Shown one piece after another: positions 1 through 7,498 of a DNA stretch of 64,000 nucleotides. The notes beneath the pieces are model-generated. The model was not told the origin of the DNA, made no database searches, and saw only the letters and a program-made list of their open reading frames with translations. Both the position numbers and the translations under genes were made by a program. Source of the stretch: Chitinophagaceae bacterium (GTDB taxonomy: Bacteria > Bacteroidota > Bacteroidia > Chitinophagales > Chitinophagaceae); the NCBI GenBank assembly GCA_014379965.1, contig JACMKU010000213.1:1-64000 (forward strand). Direction: 5' to 3'. Positions within the stretch are counted from its first letter, which is position 1. Every line of letters starts with the position of its first letter.

Positions 1-25
1 GATTGGGTTGATTAAGTTGACTAAG
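1..25. repeat. Left inverted-repeat arm, TTGATTRAG words
   Basis: The arm is built of about 9-bp words (TTGGGTTGATTAAGTTGA type). Positions 1-20 pair perfectly with 564-583 on the other side of the four-helix gene. The outer end cannot be seen because the window starts here. Confidence 0.8.
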
Positions 26-87
26 ACCGTTACCTGCTTTGCCGGGTAAACCTTGCTTACTCCGATTGCCCCCTGGTTGATCAGTAT

Positions 88-474
88 TCATATTTTCGGA
101 AACATGTTTTTTCTTAAATAATTGATATACCCATTTAATAGCCTTCTCACGTCATTGACTATGTTTTGGAGATACTCGCATTTTTCAACTGTGATGTATT
201 TACAATCTAACGCGTCGATCAAATGATTTTCAGTTTCACTCAGCGATCCTCGTGCAATTATGCAAAAATGCAGTTGATCCTTAAATGTGAATCTTCCGTG
301 GCCTTCGGCAATGGCTGCGTTTATGCCTCTCGATGATCGAATGATTTGATCCGTTAACCTATATCGTTCGTATTGTGGAAAGGCTTCTACCGTCTCCTTA
401 ATCTCATTCTTGAGAAATCTCGCACGCTTCCACAATTCTAGCTCAGTAAAGCTTTGGTAAGATCTTTCATGCAT
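88..474 (-). CDS. Four-helix bundle protein (23S rRNA intervening-sequence / S23 family)
   Basis: This 128-residue protein matches the S23/IVP family (typical length 115-130). The diagnostic central motif GINAAIAEGHGRF is at about residues 50-62, followed by a segment of type KDQLHFCIIARGSLSETENHL. The family forms a pentameric four-helix bundle that binds nucleic acid. It was first known from ORFs in 23S rRNA intervening sequences, and the Avd protein of diversity-generating retroelements is related. No enzymatic residues are known. There is no signal peptide or membrane segment. The gene lies downstream of paaB on the same strand, and inverted TTGATT-word arms flank it on both sides. No reverse transcriptase or rRNA is visible nearby, so a retroelement role is not supported. 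The family call is secure; the function here is unknown. Confidence 0.85.
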   Translation of the reverse strand: MHERSYQSFTELELWKRARFLKNEIKETVEAFPQYERYRLTDQIIRSSRGINAAIAEGHGRFTFKDQLHFCIIARGSLSETENHLIDALDCKYITVEKCEYLQNIVNDVRRLLNGYINYLRKNMFPKI

Positions 475-558
475 GTATCAATTTAATCTCAAGCAAACAC
501 AAAAAGACCGCACTTTCACTGTTAGAATAAGTCTTTTTCACTTTAAATAAGTGGGAAG

Positions 559-596
559 CCCAATCAACTTAATCAACCCAATCAACTTAATCAACA
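559..596. repeat. Right inverted-repeat arm, AATCAACYY words
   Basis: Two near-identical 18-bp units (CCCAATCAACTTAATCAA) stand in tandem, and bases 564-583 are the perfect complement of bases 1-20. The array ends just before the paaB stop codon at 598-600, so it occupies the paaB 3' flank. Confidence 0.85.
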
Positions 597-597
597 A

Positions 598-966
598 TCA
601 CATATGCTTCACTTCCTCAGGTAAGTCATAAAACGTCGGGTGCCTATAAATCTTATCCTCCGAAGGCTCGTACAAACTCGTTGATTCTTCGGGATTGGAG
701 GCATGCATATGCTTACTCTCCACTACCCATATACTCACCCCTTCCATACGGCGAGTATATACATCCCTTGCGTTTTCAATCGCCATCTGCGCATCGGCCG
801 CATGCAGACTGCCTGCATGCTTATGATCCAGGCCTTGCTTGCTCCGAATAAATACTTCCCAGAGCGGCCAGTCACTTTGCCTCACATTATTCGATGGAAT
901 ATCGGCGCCGCCAGATTTGTCTTCGGGAATGTCGCCGTAGTAGTATTTTTTTATCAGAGATGTCAT
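598..966 (-). CDS. paaB: 1,2-phenylacetyl-CoA epoxidase subunit PaaB
   Basis: PaaB is the small non-catalytic subunit of the phenylacetyl-CoA epoxidase, needed for a functional PaaABCE complex in aerobic phenylacetate breakdown. The conserved core WPLWEVFIRSKQGLDHKHAGSLHA, then DAQMAIENARDVYTRR and the SIWVV strand, is typical of the family. An upstream in-frame ATG at 1066-1068 would add a 34-residue tail of repeated Ile-Asn-Ser, which is simply translated word repeat. The start at 966 (MTSLIKKYYY) is therefore preferred, giving 122 residues against about 95 in E. coli. It lies behind paaA in the same operon, with a repeat hairpin between them. PaaC and PaaD are not in the window and may lie beyond position 1. 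Confidence 0.92.
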   Translation of the reverse strand: MTSLIKKYYYGDIPEDKSGGADIPSNNVRQSDWPLWEVFIRSKQGLDHKHAGSLHAADAQMAIENARDVYTRRMEGVSIWVVESKHMHASNPEESTSLYEPSEDKIYRHPTFYDLPEEVKHM

Positions 967-978
967 TCGGTTGATTAT

Positions 979-1069
979 GTTGATTAAGTTGATTGAGTTG
1001 ATTGAGTTGATTGAGTTGATCAGGGTGCACGCACTAATCAACTCAATCAACCCAATCAACTTAATCAAC
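979..1069. repeat. TTGATTRAG word array forming a 33-bp stem between paaA and paaB
   Basis: Bases 979-1011 consist of 9-bp tandem words (TTGATTAAG, TTGATTGAG) and pair with 1037-1069 with one mismatch in 33. The loop is 25 nt and includes GTGCAC. The right arm runs into the end of paaA: its stop codon at 1061-1063 and last residues (LVD) are written in the repeat word. The left arm ends 12 nt before the paaB start. The word is the same as in the arms at 1-20 and 564-583. Confidence 0.9.
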
Positions 1070-2017
1070 TAGTTCTTCCCTTTTAGCTGCATACGCCGCC
1101 GCCGCCTCCCTCACCCACTCACCCTCCTCCCACGCCTTCTTACGCGCGGCGACTCGTTCTTTGTTGCAGGGACCATTTCCTTTCACAACGTTCCAGAACT
1201 CATCCCAGTTGATCTCACCAAAATCATAATGCTTCGTCTCAGCATTCCACTTGAGATTTGGATCGGGAAGCGTCATGCCCAACACCTTTACCTGTTCAGC
1301 ACACATATCGACGAAGTTTTGTCTAAGCTCATCATTGCTCTTCCTCTTTATCTTCCAAAGCATGCTTTGCTCACTGTTAGTAGATGCGCTATCATGCGGC
1401 CCAAACATCATCAACGATGGCCACCACCACCTATTGATCGATTCCTGGCACATTGCCTTTTGCTCATCCGTGCCTTTCGACAATACCCAGAGTATCTCGA
1501 AACCCTGGCGCTGGTGAAAACTCTCTTCCTTACATATCCTCACCATCGCTCTTGCGTATGGTCCATATGAAGTCCTGCAAAGCATCACCTGGTTCAATAT
1601 TGCCGCGCCATCGACCAACCAGCCGATAGCACCCATATCCGCCCACGAAGGAGTCGGGTAATTAAAAATTGATGAGTATTTAGCCTTGCCGCTATGAAGA
1701 TCATTGATGGTTTGCTCTCGCGTGGTGCCTAGTGTTTCTGCTGCGGAATAGAGATAGAGTCCATGTCCCGCCTCATCCTGCACCTTTGCCAGCAAAATCG
1801 CCTTGCGTTTGAGTGATGGAGCCCTGGTGATCCAGTTACCTTCCGGCAACATGCCAACGATTTCGCTATGCGCATGCTGACTTATCTGACGGATATTCGT
1901 TTTCCTGTATGCGTCGGGCATCCAGTCCTTCGGTTCAATCTTCACCTCTTGGTCTATTTTGTCCTGGAATATCCTTTCTACAAGGGCATCCGGATGCACG
2001 GTTTCCTGGTCAGGCAT
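1061..2017 (-). CDS. paaA: 1,2-phenylacetyl-CoA epoxidase catalytic subunit PaaA
   Basis: PaaA is the di-iron monooxygenase subunit that epoxidises the ring of phenylacetyl-CoA with O2 and electrons from PaaE. At 318 residues it is close to the usual length of about 310. Ferritin-like iron-ligand motifs are intact: EAGH in [17 protein letters not shown] and EESFH in [15 protein letters not shown]. The sequence [18 protein letters not shown] is also typical. It is the first gene of a minus-strand unit that continues into paaB. A perfect 18-bp palindrome overlapping a good -7 box lies directly upstream. Its normal partners paaE and tetR are found 47 kb away at 49657-51390 on the same strand. 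Its last codons overlap a word-repeat hairpin. Confidence 0.96.
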   Translation of the reverse strand: MPDQETVHPDALVERIFQDKIDQEVKIEPKDWMPDAYRKTNIRQISQHAHSEIVGMLPEGNWITRAPSLKRKAILLAKVQDEAGHGLYLYSAAETLGTTREQTINDLHSGKAKYSSIFNYPTPSWADMGAIGWLVDGAAILNQVMLCRTSYGPYARAMVRICKEESFHQRQGFEILWVLSKGTDEQKAMCQESINRWWWPSLMMFGPHDSASTNSEQSMLWKIKRKSNDELRQNFVDMCAEQVKVLGMTLPDPNLKWNAETKHYDFGEINWDEFWNVVKGNGPCNKERVAARKKAWEEGEWVREAAAAYAAKREELVD

Positions 2018-2025
2018 GGCAAGAA

Positions 2026-2044
2026 AAATTTGAGCTCAAATTTA
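2026..2044 (-). promoter_or_regulatory. paaA promoter/operator: 18-bp palindrome overlapping a -7 box
   Basis: Bases 2026-2043 read AAATTTGAGCTCAAATTT, a perfect palindrome 9 bp upstream of the paaA start codon. On the minus strand, TAAATTTG at 2044-2037 fits the Bacteroidota -7 consensus TAnnTTTG exactly; only a weak TTTC lies at a -33-like distance. The core ATTTG-N4-CAAAT is the same as in the palindrome in front of the TetR gene (51427-51446). A repressor bound here would cover the promoter. Binding by that TetR is inference. Confidence 0.6.
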
Positions 2045-2123
2045 CGAAAACCCATCGGCTGAATGGAAATCCTTTTTACCGTTCGTCGATTTAGAGTCAA
2101 AGAAATTTCTATGGAAAAGACGC

Positions 2124-2804
2124 GTGTACTTTTTTTCTGAGAAATATTATACCTTAGTACTGCCTGATGTTAGTAGTAAACTGTTTCGATTGCCTGCAAA
2201 CGAGCTATACACCCCTGTTCAACTAAAAGAACTGCAAGCCAGAATTGCCGAAGACGATGAAAGCGCTTTCACGCTCATCTACCTTCACTTCGGTAAGAAG
2301 CTAAATCTATTCGCTGTATCACTGGTCCGCTCAAAGGAGATTGCCGAAGAATTGGTGGAAGATGTGTTCGTGAAACTCTGGGCAGGCCGCCATCGCATCA
2401 TCGAAATCGAAAACATAACGGTTTACTTGTATGTGTCTGTAAAAAACCAGGCACTAAACAAACTCTCCCAAAAAGCAAAGGAGCTAGTCGCCGCACCTTT
2501 CGATTATCTCGATACCGCAATCGATGAATTCGCCAGCGATCCCTACGACCTTATGATCACTTCCGAGATGATGGCACAGATGCAGCATTCCATCGAATCG
2601 CTGCCACCGCGGTGCAAGATGATATTCAAGCTGGTCAGGGAAGACGGACTTAAATACAAGGAAGTAGCCGAAATCCTCAATATCTCGGTCAATACCATTG
2701 ACGTTCAAATGGCTATAGCGGTTAAGAAGATCTGTACGGCACTCCAAATCCAGAAGCCGGTCAAGCATTCCCACGGCGTTCAGACCGCAAGGAAAGAAAT
2801 CTGA
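2124..2804 (+). CDS. ECF RNA polymerase sigma-70 factor of a PUL
   Basis: This extracytoplasmic-function sigma factor is of the Bacteroidota type paired with FecR. Region 2 is at about residues 45-95 (ALIYLHFGKKL-like segment, then EIAEELVEDVFVKLW). Region 4 is at about 140-205 (SIESLPPRCKMIFKLVREDGLKYKEVAEILNISVNTI), giving the usual two-domain layout. It is followed by its anti-sigma factor and SusC/SusD, so it probably drives the SusCD operon when the transporter senses substrate. The start is uncertain: the longest frame begins with GTG at 2124, and the ATG at 2111 is in another frame. A shorter start inside the first 35 residues would leave region 2 intact. The C-terminal tail past region 4 (about 20 residues) is not conserved. 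Confidence 0.9.
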   Translation: MYFFSEKYYTLVLPDVSSKLFRLPANELYTPVQLKELQARIAEDDESAFTLIYLHFGKKLNLFAVSLVRSKEIAEELVEDVFVKLWAGRHRIIEIENITVYLYVSVKNQALNKLSQKAKELVAAPFDYLDTAIDEFASDPYDLMITSEMMAQMQHSIESLPPRCKMIFKLVREDGLKYKEVAEILNISVNTIDVQMAIAVKKICTALQIQKPVKHSHGVQTARKEI

Positions 2805-2807
2805 GAA

Positions 2808-2837
2808 TTTTCCCCTTAAACTTAGTAGATATCTTTG
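2808..2837 (+). promoter_or_regulatory. Candidate Bacteroidota promoter for fecR
   Basis: TATCTTTG at 2830-2837 matches the -7 consensus TAnnTTTG exactly. TTTT at 2808-2811 sits 18 bp upstream, close to the -33 TTTG spacing. The fecR start follows 37 nt after the -7 box. This would give the anti-sigma factor a promoter of its own. The site was found by eye and not scored against background. Confidence 0.4.
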
Positions 2838-2874
2838 ATTTTCCTGTCTTTATAAAGACGAGGATAACTGCTGT

Positions 2875-3978
2875 ATGGATACACCCGGCCAAATCTGGCA
2901 TCTCATAGCCAAAACGCTCAACGGCGAAGCTTCCCGCCAGGAACAGGAGGAGCTCAGTCTCATCCTGCGCGAGGATGAAGCATTGCAGCAGCAGTATGAT
3001 GTGCTTACCCGCATCTGGTCAGAAAAAGAAAATTCCCTCGAGACTCCTAATAACGAGGACGCAAGAAACTCCATTTCCCGCATTATCAATAAAGCCGTGG
3101 TTGAAGCCCCGGTCGCAGAACTGCATTCCCCAGTCAAACGCATAAGCAGCAAGAGGTTATGGTATTCAGCAGCAGCCATATTGATCCTCGTTTCTGGTAG
3201 CTTATTTTGGAAGGCGCTCTCAGGCAGAAGTGAAAGCCCAAAGCAGGAAGCGTTGGAAGCGCGTAAGGGAAGCAGGACCCGGTCCCTCCTGCCAGACGGT
3301 ACCACTGTATGGCTGAACGCCGGTTCTAAACTTTATTATGATCATAACTTCTCTGAAAAGACACGGGAAGTCAGGCTAGAAGGTGAAGCTTTCTTCGATG
3401 TTGTCAAACAGGTCGACCGCCCGTTCATTGTTCATACTTCCGGCATCGATATCAAGGTGCTTGGTACCGCTTTCAACGTAAAATCATATCCCGAAGACAA
3501 GAATGTAGAGACCACATTATACCGCGGGCTGGTGCAAGTTTTTCGTCATGAAGAGACATCGAGCAAAGCAATTGAATTGAAACCAAATCAGAAGCTCATT
3601 CTCGCGAAGGAAGCAGCTAAAGAAACTGATGATTTGTCTCAGGAGATAAAGTCGATACCAACCAAGGCATTACCTGCCACATTCATCATTGCGCCGATTG
3701 ATAGTACGAAAAAGGAAAATGAAAGGTTTGAGACAGCGTGGCTATATAGTCGCCTTGAGTTTAGAGGAGATAGTTTCGAAGAATTGTCCAGGAAACTGGA
3801 AAGATGGTACAATGTCACCATTGTGTTTACAGATGAAGAGGTTAAACATTTAAATTTTAATGGATCATTTGAGAAGGAGACGATAACGCAAGCATTCGTG
3901 GCCCTGAAGACGGCCGTTCCATTCGATTATGAGACAAAAGGCAATGAAATATTCGTCAGTTCAAAAACTAGACGCTAA
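2875..3978 (+). CDS. FecR-family anti-sigma factor
   Basis: This is an inner-membrane anti-sigma regulator. The cytoplasmic N-terminus (about residues 1-95) is followed by one transmembrane helix at about 98-117 (LWYSAAAILILVSGSLFWKAL). A periplasmic FecR domain lies at about 130-225 (GSRTRSLLPDGTTVWLNAGSKLYY, EAFFDVVKQVDRPFIV, VLGTAFNVKSY). The C-terminal domain (about 290-362: LEFRGDSFEELSRKLERWYNVTIVF) resembles the STN-like domain usual in Bacteroidota FecR. At 367 residues the protein has standard length. It lies between the sigma factor and SusC. By family knowledge it contacts the SusC STN domain through its periplasmic part and releases the sigma factor on substrate import. Confidence 0.95.
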   Translation: MDTPGQIWHLIAKTLNGEASRQEQEELSLILREDEALQQQYDVLTRIWSEKENSLETPNNEDARNSISRIINKAVVEAPVAELHSPVKRISSKRLWYSAAAILILVSGSLFWKALSGRSESPKQEALEARKGSRTRSLLPDGTTVWLNAGSKLYYDHNFSEKTREVRLEGEAFFDVVKQVDRPFIVHTSGIDIKVLGTAFNVKSYPEDKNVETTLYRGLVQVFRHEETSSKAIELKPNQKLILAKEAAKETDDLSQEIKSIPTKALPATFIIAPIDSTKKENERFETAWLYSRLEFRGDSFEELSRKLERWYNVTIVFTDEEVKHLNFNGSFEKETITQAFVALKTAVPFDYETKGNEIFVSSKTRR

Positions 3979-3988
3979 AAATAAAATT

Positions 3989-4027
3989 CCCCTTCCTCTT
4001 CCTCATCACTGAGAAAGAAAGAAGGGG
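3989..4027 (+). repeat. Pyrimidine/purine hairpin between fecR and susC
   Basis: CCCCTTC at 3989-3995 pairs with GAAGGGG at 4021-4027 across a polypyrimidine/polypurine stretch, with a small inner CTC/GAG pair. There is no U-tract after it. It may act as a leader structure or a weak terminator between the regulator genes and the structural operon. Confidence 0.35.
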
Positions 4028-4112
4028 CGGTGAATGTTGACGCATTCCCAGGTAAAAGGCTAAAACTAAAAGTACCAACGTCGGATTGTTTAACCCTTAA
4101 TATGCTAAAAAT

Positions 4113-7100
4113 ATGAAATGTTTTATGACGGTTCTTAAAAAACCGTTGCAATCAAGAGTACTGCTTATTATGAAACTGACCTCGCTATTTATCCTCTTTT
4201 TCACTTTGAATGTGTCGGCAACTGGTTTCGGCCAGGACAAGATCAGCATTCGGGTAAAGAAAGCGGAAATAGCCGGTGTCCTTTCAACTATTGAGAAGCA
4301 GACTAACTACAGATTCCTTTACAATAACAAACTGGAAGACATCAGGGAAAAGGTTTCACTGAATGTGAAAAACGCAAACCTGGTGGAGGTACTTCGCATC
4401 TTGTTGGAGAAGACAAGATTGCTCTACGAAGTAATGGATAACAATCTTATCGTCATTAAAGAAAACCCTAATGCCCCAGAACGCGCTCCTGATGTTACTA
4501 TTAGGGGTAAAGTGACGGGAGATGGTGGGATTGCCGTAGCTGGAGCATCCATCCAGGTGAAGGGAACTACAATCGGAACCACAACAAACAATGAGGGAAA
4601 CTTTACACTGGTTGTTCCAGATGGTAATGTGACTTTGATCGTTTCGTCCGTTGGTTACGATCCGCAGGAAATTGCTTTAGCTGGAAGATCAGAGATTGCA
4701 GTAGGGTTAACGACATCTACAAAGATCATGGACCAGGTGGTTGTGATCGGTTATGGTACGGCCAGTAGGCGTGACCTGACTGGGTCCATTGTAAAAGTTG
4801 ATGGTAAAGTGGTTGCCGATAAACCAAATACTAACCCAGTAGCCAGCTTGCAAGGCAAGGTTGCGGGTCTTACAGTAGTTAATAGTGGAACTCCAGGCCG
4901 TGCTCCGGACATCCGCATCAGGGGAACGAATAGCCTTGGTGGTGACATCCATCCACTATATGTTGTAGATGGAGTATTCAATGATAACATTGATTATATC
5001 AACCCGAACGATATCGAATCCATTGAAATCCTCAAGGATCCTTCTTCACTCGCGATCTTCGGTGTTCGCGGAGCGAATGGAGTTATCGCAATCACTACCA
5101 AGAGAGGAAAAGCCGGTCAGACGCTGATCAACTTCAATACTTCTTATGGTATCAAGAAGCTGGTTGACAAGATTGAATGGGCAGACGCCGAGACATTCAA
5201 AACCTTATTTGAAGAAGAGAAATTGAATATCGGAGCTTTCTCACCCTTCGACTACAACATCTGGAATGCCAACACGGATTGGGTGGATGCTGTAACTAGG
5301 ACGGGCAAATTCAACGCAAACAACATAAGCATCTCGTCAAGCACTGACAAGAACAAGTTTTACATGGGTTTCGGTTATACTACCGACGAGGGCATCATCA
5401 AGCATGAAAAGTTGAAGAAGATCCTTCTCTCCATCGCAGATGAGCTTAAAATAAATAAATTCCTGAAACTTGGATTCAACATCAACGCCAGCAAGCAAGA
5501 CAATCCTTATGGTGCAGATTGGATACTTGATGCTGCAAGAAAGGTGATACCGAATGTTTCGGCTGGAACCAGATCAGTGTATGCCAAGAATCCTTATGGG
5601 CTGGATAGTGCTAATTACAATCTTTATTATGAACTTCCGGGCATTCAGAACTCCGGCGTAGTCAACCCTCTGCTTATTCTCGAGAATGAGTGGGATAAGA
5701 CCATCAGCCAGGAATACAGGACTGTAGCTAGTGCTTTTGCAGAGATCAGTTTCCTGAAAAATTTCAGCTTCAGGTCTACTGCTTATGCCGATATCAGCAA
5801 TGTGAATCGCAGGGTTTACTCTCCGCTCTATCTCGCATATGATGCTTCGGTCAATGCACCATTCTTATATGGAAGGCAGACTGCAGTAGGTGAAGGCGAC
5901 GAAACGTACAGGAAATTCCAGACCGATAATATCCTGAACTATAAGGGAAGGATCGGCGATCATAATATTACAGGTCTGCTTGGTTTTACTACATATGATT
6001 TCAGGTACGCTGGCAGGTCTGCGTCCTCCAGGCAAAGTGCTACTGGAAACGCCATACCGAACGACAAGCGATTTTGGTATGTGACAAACGGCTTTGAAGA
6101 TCCCCTCTCTCGCCAGTCCGGTTCTGATCAATATGAGAGAACAACGGCCTCGCTACTGATGAGGGCCTTATATAATTACCAGGGTAAGTATTACCTCAAT
6201 GGCTCATACAGGAAAGATGGTTCTTCTGTATTCCCAAGAAACAGGTGGCAGGATTTCTGGGCAGTAGGTGCTGCATGGGAATTGACTAAGGAGAACTTCA
6301 TGCAGTCTCAGCGCTTCTTTGATTTTGTGAAATTAAAAGCTTCAATGGGAGTTTTGGGAGTGCAGAATACTGGTGGTTACCGTTACCCTGCTTATCCTCT
6401 TCTCGCAGGTGGTACGGCTGCCGTCTTTGGTGACTTGGTTTACACTGCAGCACAGCAGGCTTACTTAGAGGATGCCAACCTGAAATGGGAAAGGAATCAC
6501 TCAAAGGAAGTCGGTGTTGAGCTCGACGCCTTTCAACGACGCTTGCATTTCGATGCTAGCTATTATACAAAAACGACGAAGGGTCTGCTTTCCCAGGTTC
6601 CGCAAGGTAGTGGGCTGGCTGATGGACTCCTGAACCAGGGAGCGCTTAAGAATAGCGGAATTGAACTCGCTGCTTCCTGGACTCAACGCCTTAGTGGAGA
6701 TCTGAACTTAATTGTTAGCGGTAATTTTACTACGTTTAACAATGAGGTTCTTGAATTGGCTGGTAACGGTACCCCAATTTTCAACGGACCATCAATCACT
6801 AGAGTAGGGTCGCCAGTAGGCTCCTTCTATGGTTATATTGTAGAAGGTTTGTACCAGAGCTACGCGGACAAGTTAAACTCGCCCGTAAATACGGAGTTTG
6901 TTTATGGTCCGGGTGATTTCAAATTCAAGGATGTGAATGGTGACGGCATCATTAACGCGCAGGACAAGACAATCATTGGAAACCCAACGCCGGACTTTAC
7001 TTATGGCGGTTCGGTAAGCCTGACATACAAAGGATTCGATGTTGGTGTTGACTTCGGTGGTGTTTACGGAAACGAGGTGTTTAGGCATTGGGGTGGTACG

Positions 7101-7475
7101 GAATCTCCGTTCCAGAGAGTGAACTATCCTGCCTTCAAGATAAACAGGTGGCACGGCGATGGAACATCCAATTGGGATCCAATCTTGGGTCAGAATCATA
7201 GGATCAACTATGAAATCTCAACCTACGAGATCGAGGACGGTAGTTATTTCCGTATAAGAAACGTGCAGGCAGGATTCAATTTCCCTTCAACTATGATATC
7301 CAGGATACATTTGAAGAGCCTGCGCCTTTTTGTAAATGCGCAGAATCTTAAGACGTGGAAGAGAAATTCTGGTTATTCACCTGAGTTCGGAGGATCTGCC
7401 ACTCAGTTCGGAGTAGACTATGCAGGAAATGCGATTCCGCTTGTAACAACCTTTGGCCTAAACGTGACTTTTTAA
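4113..7475 (+). CDS. SusC/RagA-type TonB-dependent outer-membrane transporter with STN domain
   Basis: This is the outer-membrane channel of the SusCD pair, importing glycan oligomers with TonB energy. Residues 1-40 are the signal region (hydrophobic LTSLFILFFTLNVSA). Residues 45-115 form an STN signalling domain, 128-202 a carboxypeptidase-D-like repeat (VTIRGKVTGDGGIAVAGASI), and 208-330 the plug, starting at VVIGYGTASRRDLTGSI. The beta-barrel follows and ends in the terminal aromatic FGLNVTF. At 1120 residues it is full length. The STN domain fits control by the upstream sigma/FecR pair. SusD follows after 23 bp. Specificity cannot be read from the sequence; the enzymes downstream suggest beta-glucan oligosaccharides. 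Confidence 0.97.
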   Translation: MKCFMTVLKKPLQSRVLLIMKLTSLFILFFTLNVSATGFGQDKISIRVKKAEIAGVLSTIEKQTNYRFLYNNKLEDIREKVSLNVKNANLVEVLRILLEKTRLLYEVMDNNLIVIKENPNAPERAPDVTIRGKVTGDGGIAVAGASIQVKGTTIGTTTNNEGNFTLVVPDGNVTLIVSSVGYDPQEIALAGRSEIAVGLTTSTKIMDQVVVIGYGTASRRDLTGSIVKVDGKVVADKPNTNPVASLQGKVAGLTVVNSGTPGRAPDIRIRGTNSLGGDIHPLYVVDGVFNDNIDYINPNDIESIEILKDPSSLAIFGVRGANGVIAITTKRGKAGQTLINFNTSYGIKKLVDKIEWADAETFKTLFEEEKLNIGAFSPFDYNIWNANTDWVDAVTRTGKFNANNISISSSTDKNKFYMGFGYTTDEGIIKHEKLKKILLSIADELKINKFLKLGFNINASKQDNPYGADWILDAARKVIPNVSAGTRSVYAKNPYGLDSANYNLYYELPGIQNSGVVNPLLILENEWDKTISQEYRTVASAFAEISFLKNFSFRSTAYADISNVNRRVYSPLYLAYDASVNAPFLYGRQTAVGEGDETYRKFQTDNILNYKGRIGDHNITGLLGFTTYDFRYAGRSASSRQSATGNAIPNDKRFWYVTNGFEDPLSRQSGSDQYERTTASLLMRALYNYQGKYYLNGSYRKDGSSVFPRNRWQDFWAVGAAWELTKENFMQSQRFFDFVKLKASMGVLGVQNTGGYRYPAYPLLAGGTAAVFGDLVYTAAQQAYLEDANLKWERNHSKEVGVELDAFQRRLHFDASYYTKTTKGLLSQVPQGSGLADGLLNQGALKNSGIELAASWTQRLSGDLNLIVSGNFTTFNNEVLELAGNGTPIFNGPSITRVGSPVGSFYGYIVEGLYQSYADKLNSPVNTEFVYGPGDFKFKDVNGDGIINAQDKTIIGNPTPDFTYGGSVSLTYKGFDVGVDFGGVYGNEVFRHWGGTESPFQRVNYPAFKINRWHGDGTSNWDPILGQNHRINYEISTYEIEDGSYFRIRNVQAGFNFPSTMISRIHLKSLRLFVNAQNLKTWKRNSGYSPEFGGSATQFGVDYAGNAIPLVTTFGLNVTF

Positions 7476-7498
7476 GATAATTTAATAAATAGAGACAT

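Larger units (their letters stand above)
1..596. other. Candidate IVS-like element: four-helix ORF between inverted word arms
   Basis: Bases 1-20 are the exact reverse complement of bases 564-583, a 20-nt perfect match. Between them lies a single gene for a four-helix-bundle protein of the 23S rRNA intervening-sequence family. A transcript through this segment could fold into a long stem with the ORF in the loop, which is the architecture known for ORF-bearing 23S rRNA intervening sequences, but here it sits beside paaB and not in an rRNA. The left arm begins at the window edge and may extend further. That this is one mobile or processed unit is inference. Confidence 0.45.

Noticed and set aside
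88-474. Diversity-generating retroelement accessory gene (avd)
   Set aside because: No reverse transcriptase, template repeat or variable target gene is visible nearby; the general S23 family call is safer.
966-1068. N-terminal extension of PaaB with repeated Ile-Asn-Ser
   Set aside because: It is only the translation of the word repeat; PaaB homology begins after the ATG at 966.
979-1069. CRISPR-like look of the TTGATT and similar arrays
   Set aside because: Units are 7-14 bp without spacers, they are degenerate, they form hairpins, and no cas gene is present.
2018-2123. tRNA gene or integration site at the paaA-sigma factor junction
   Set aside because: No tRNA-like fold or integrase was found; the gap holds the palindrome and nothing else recognised.
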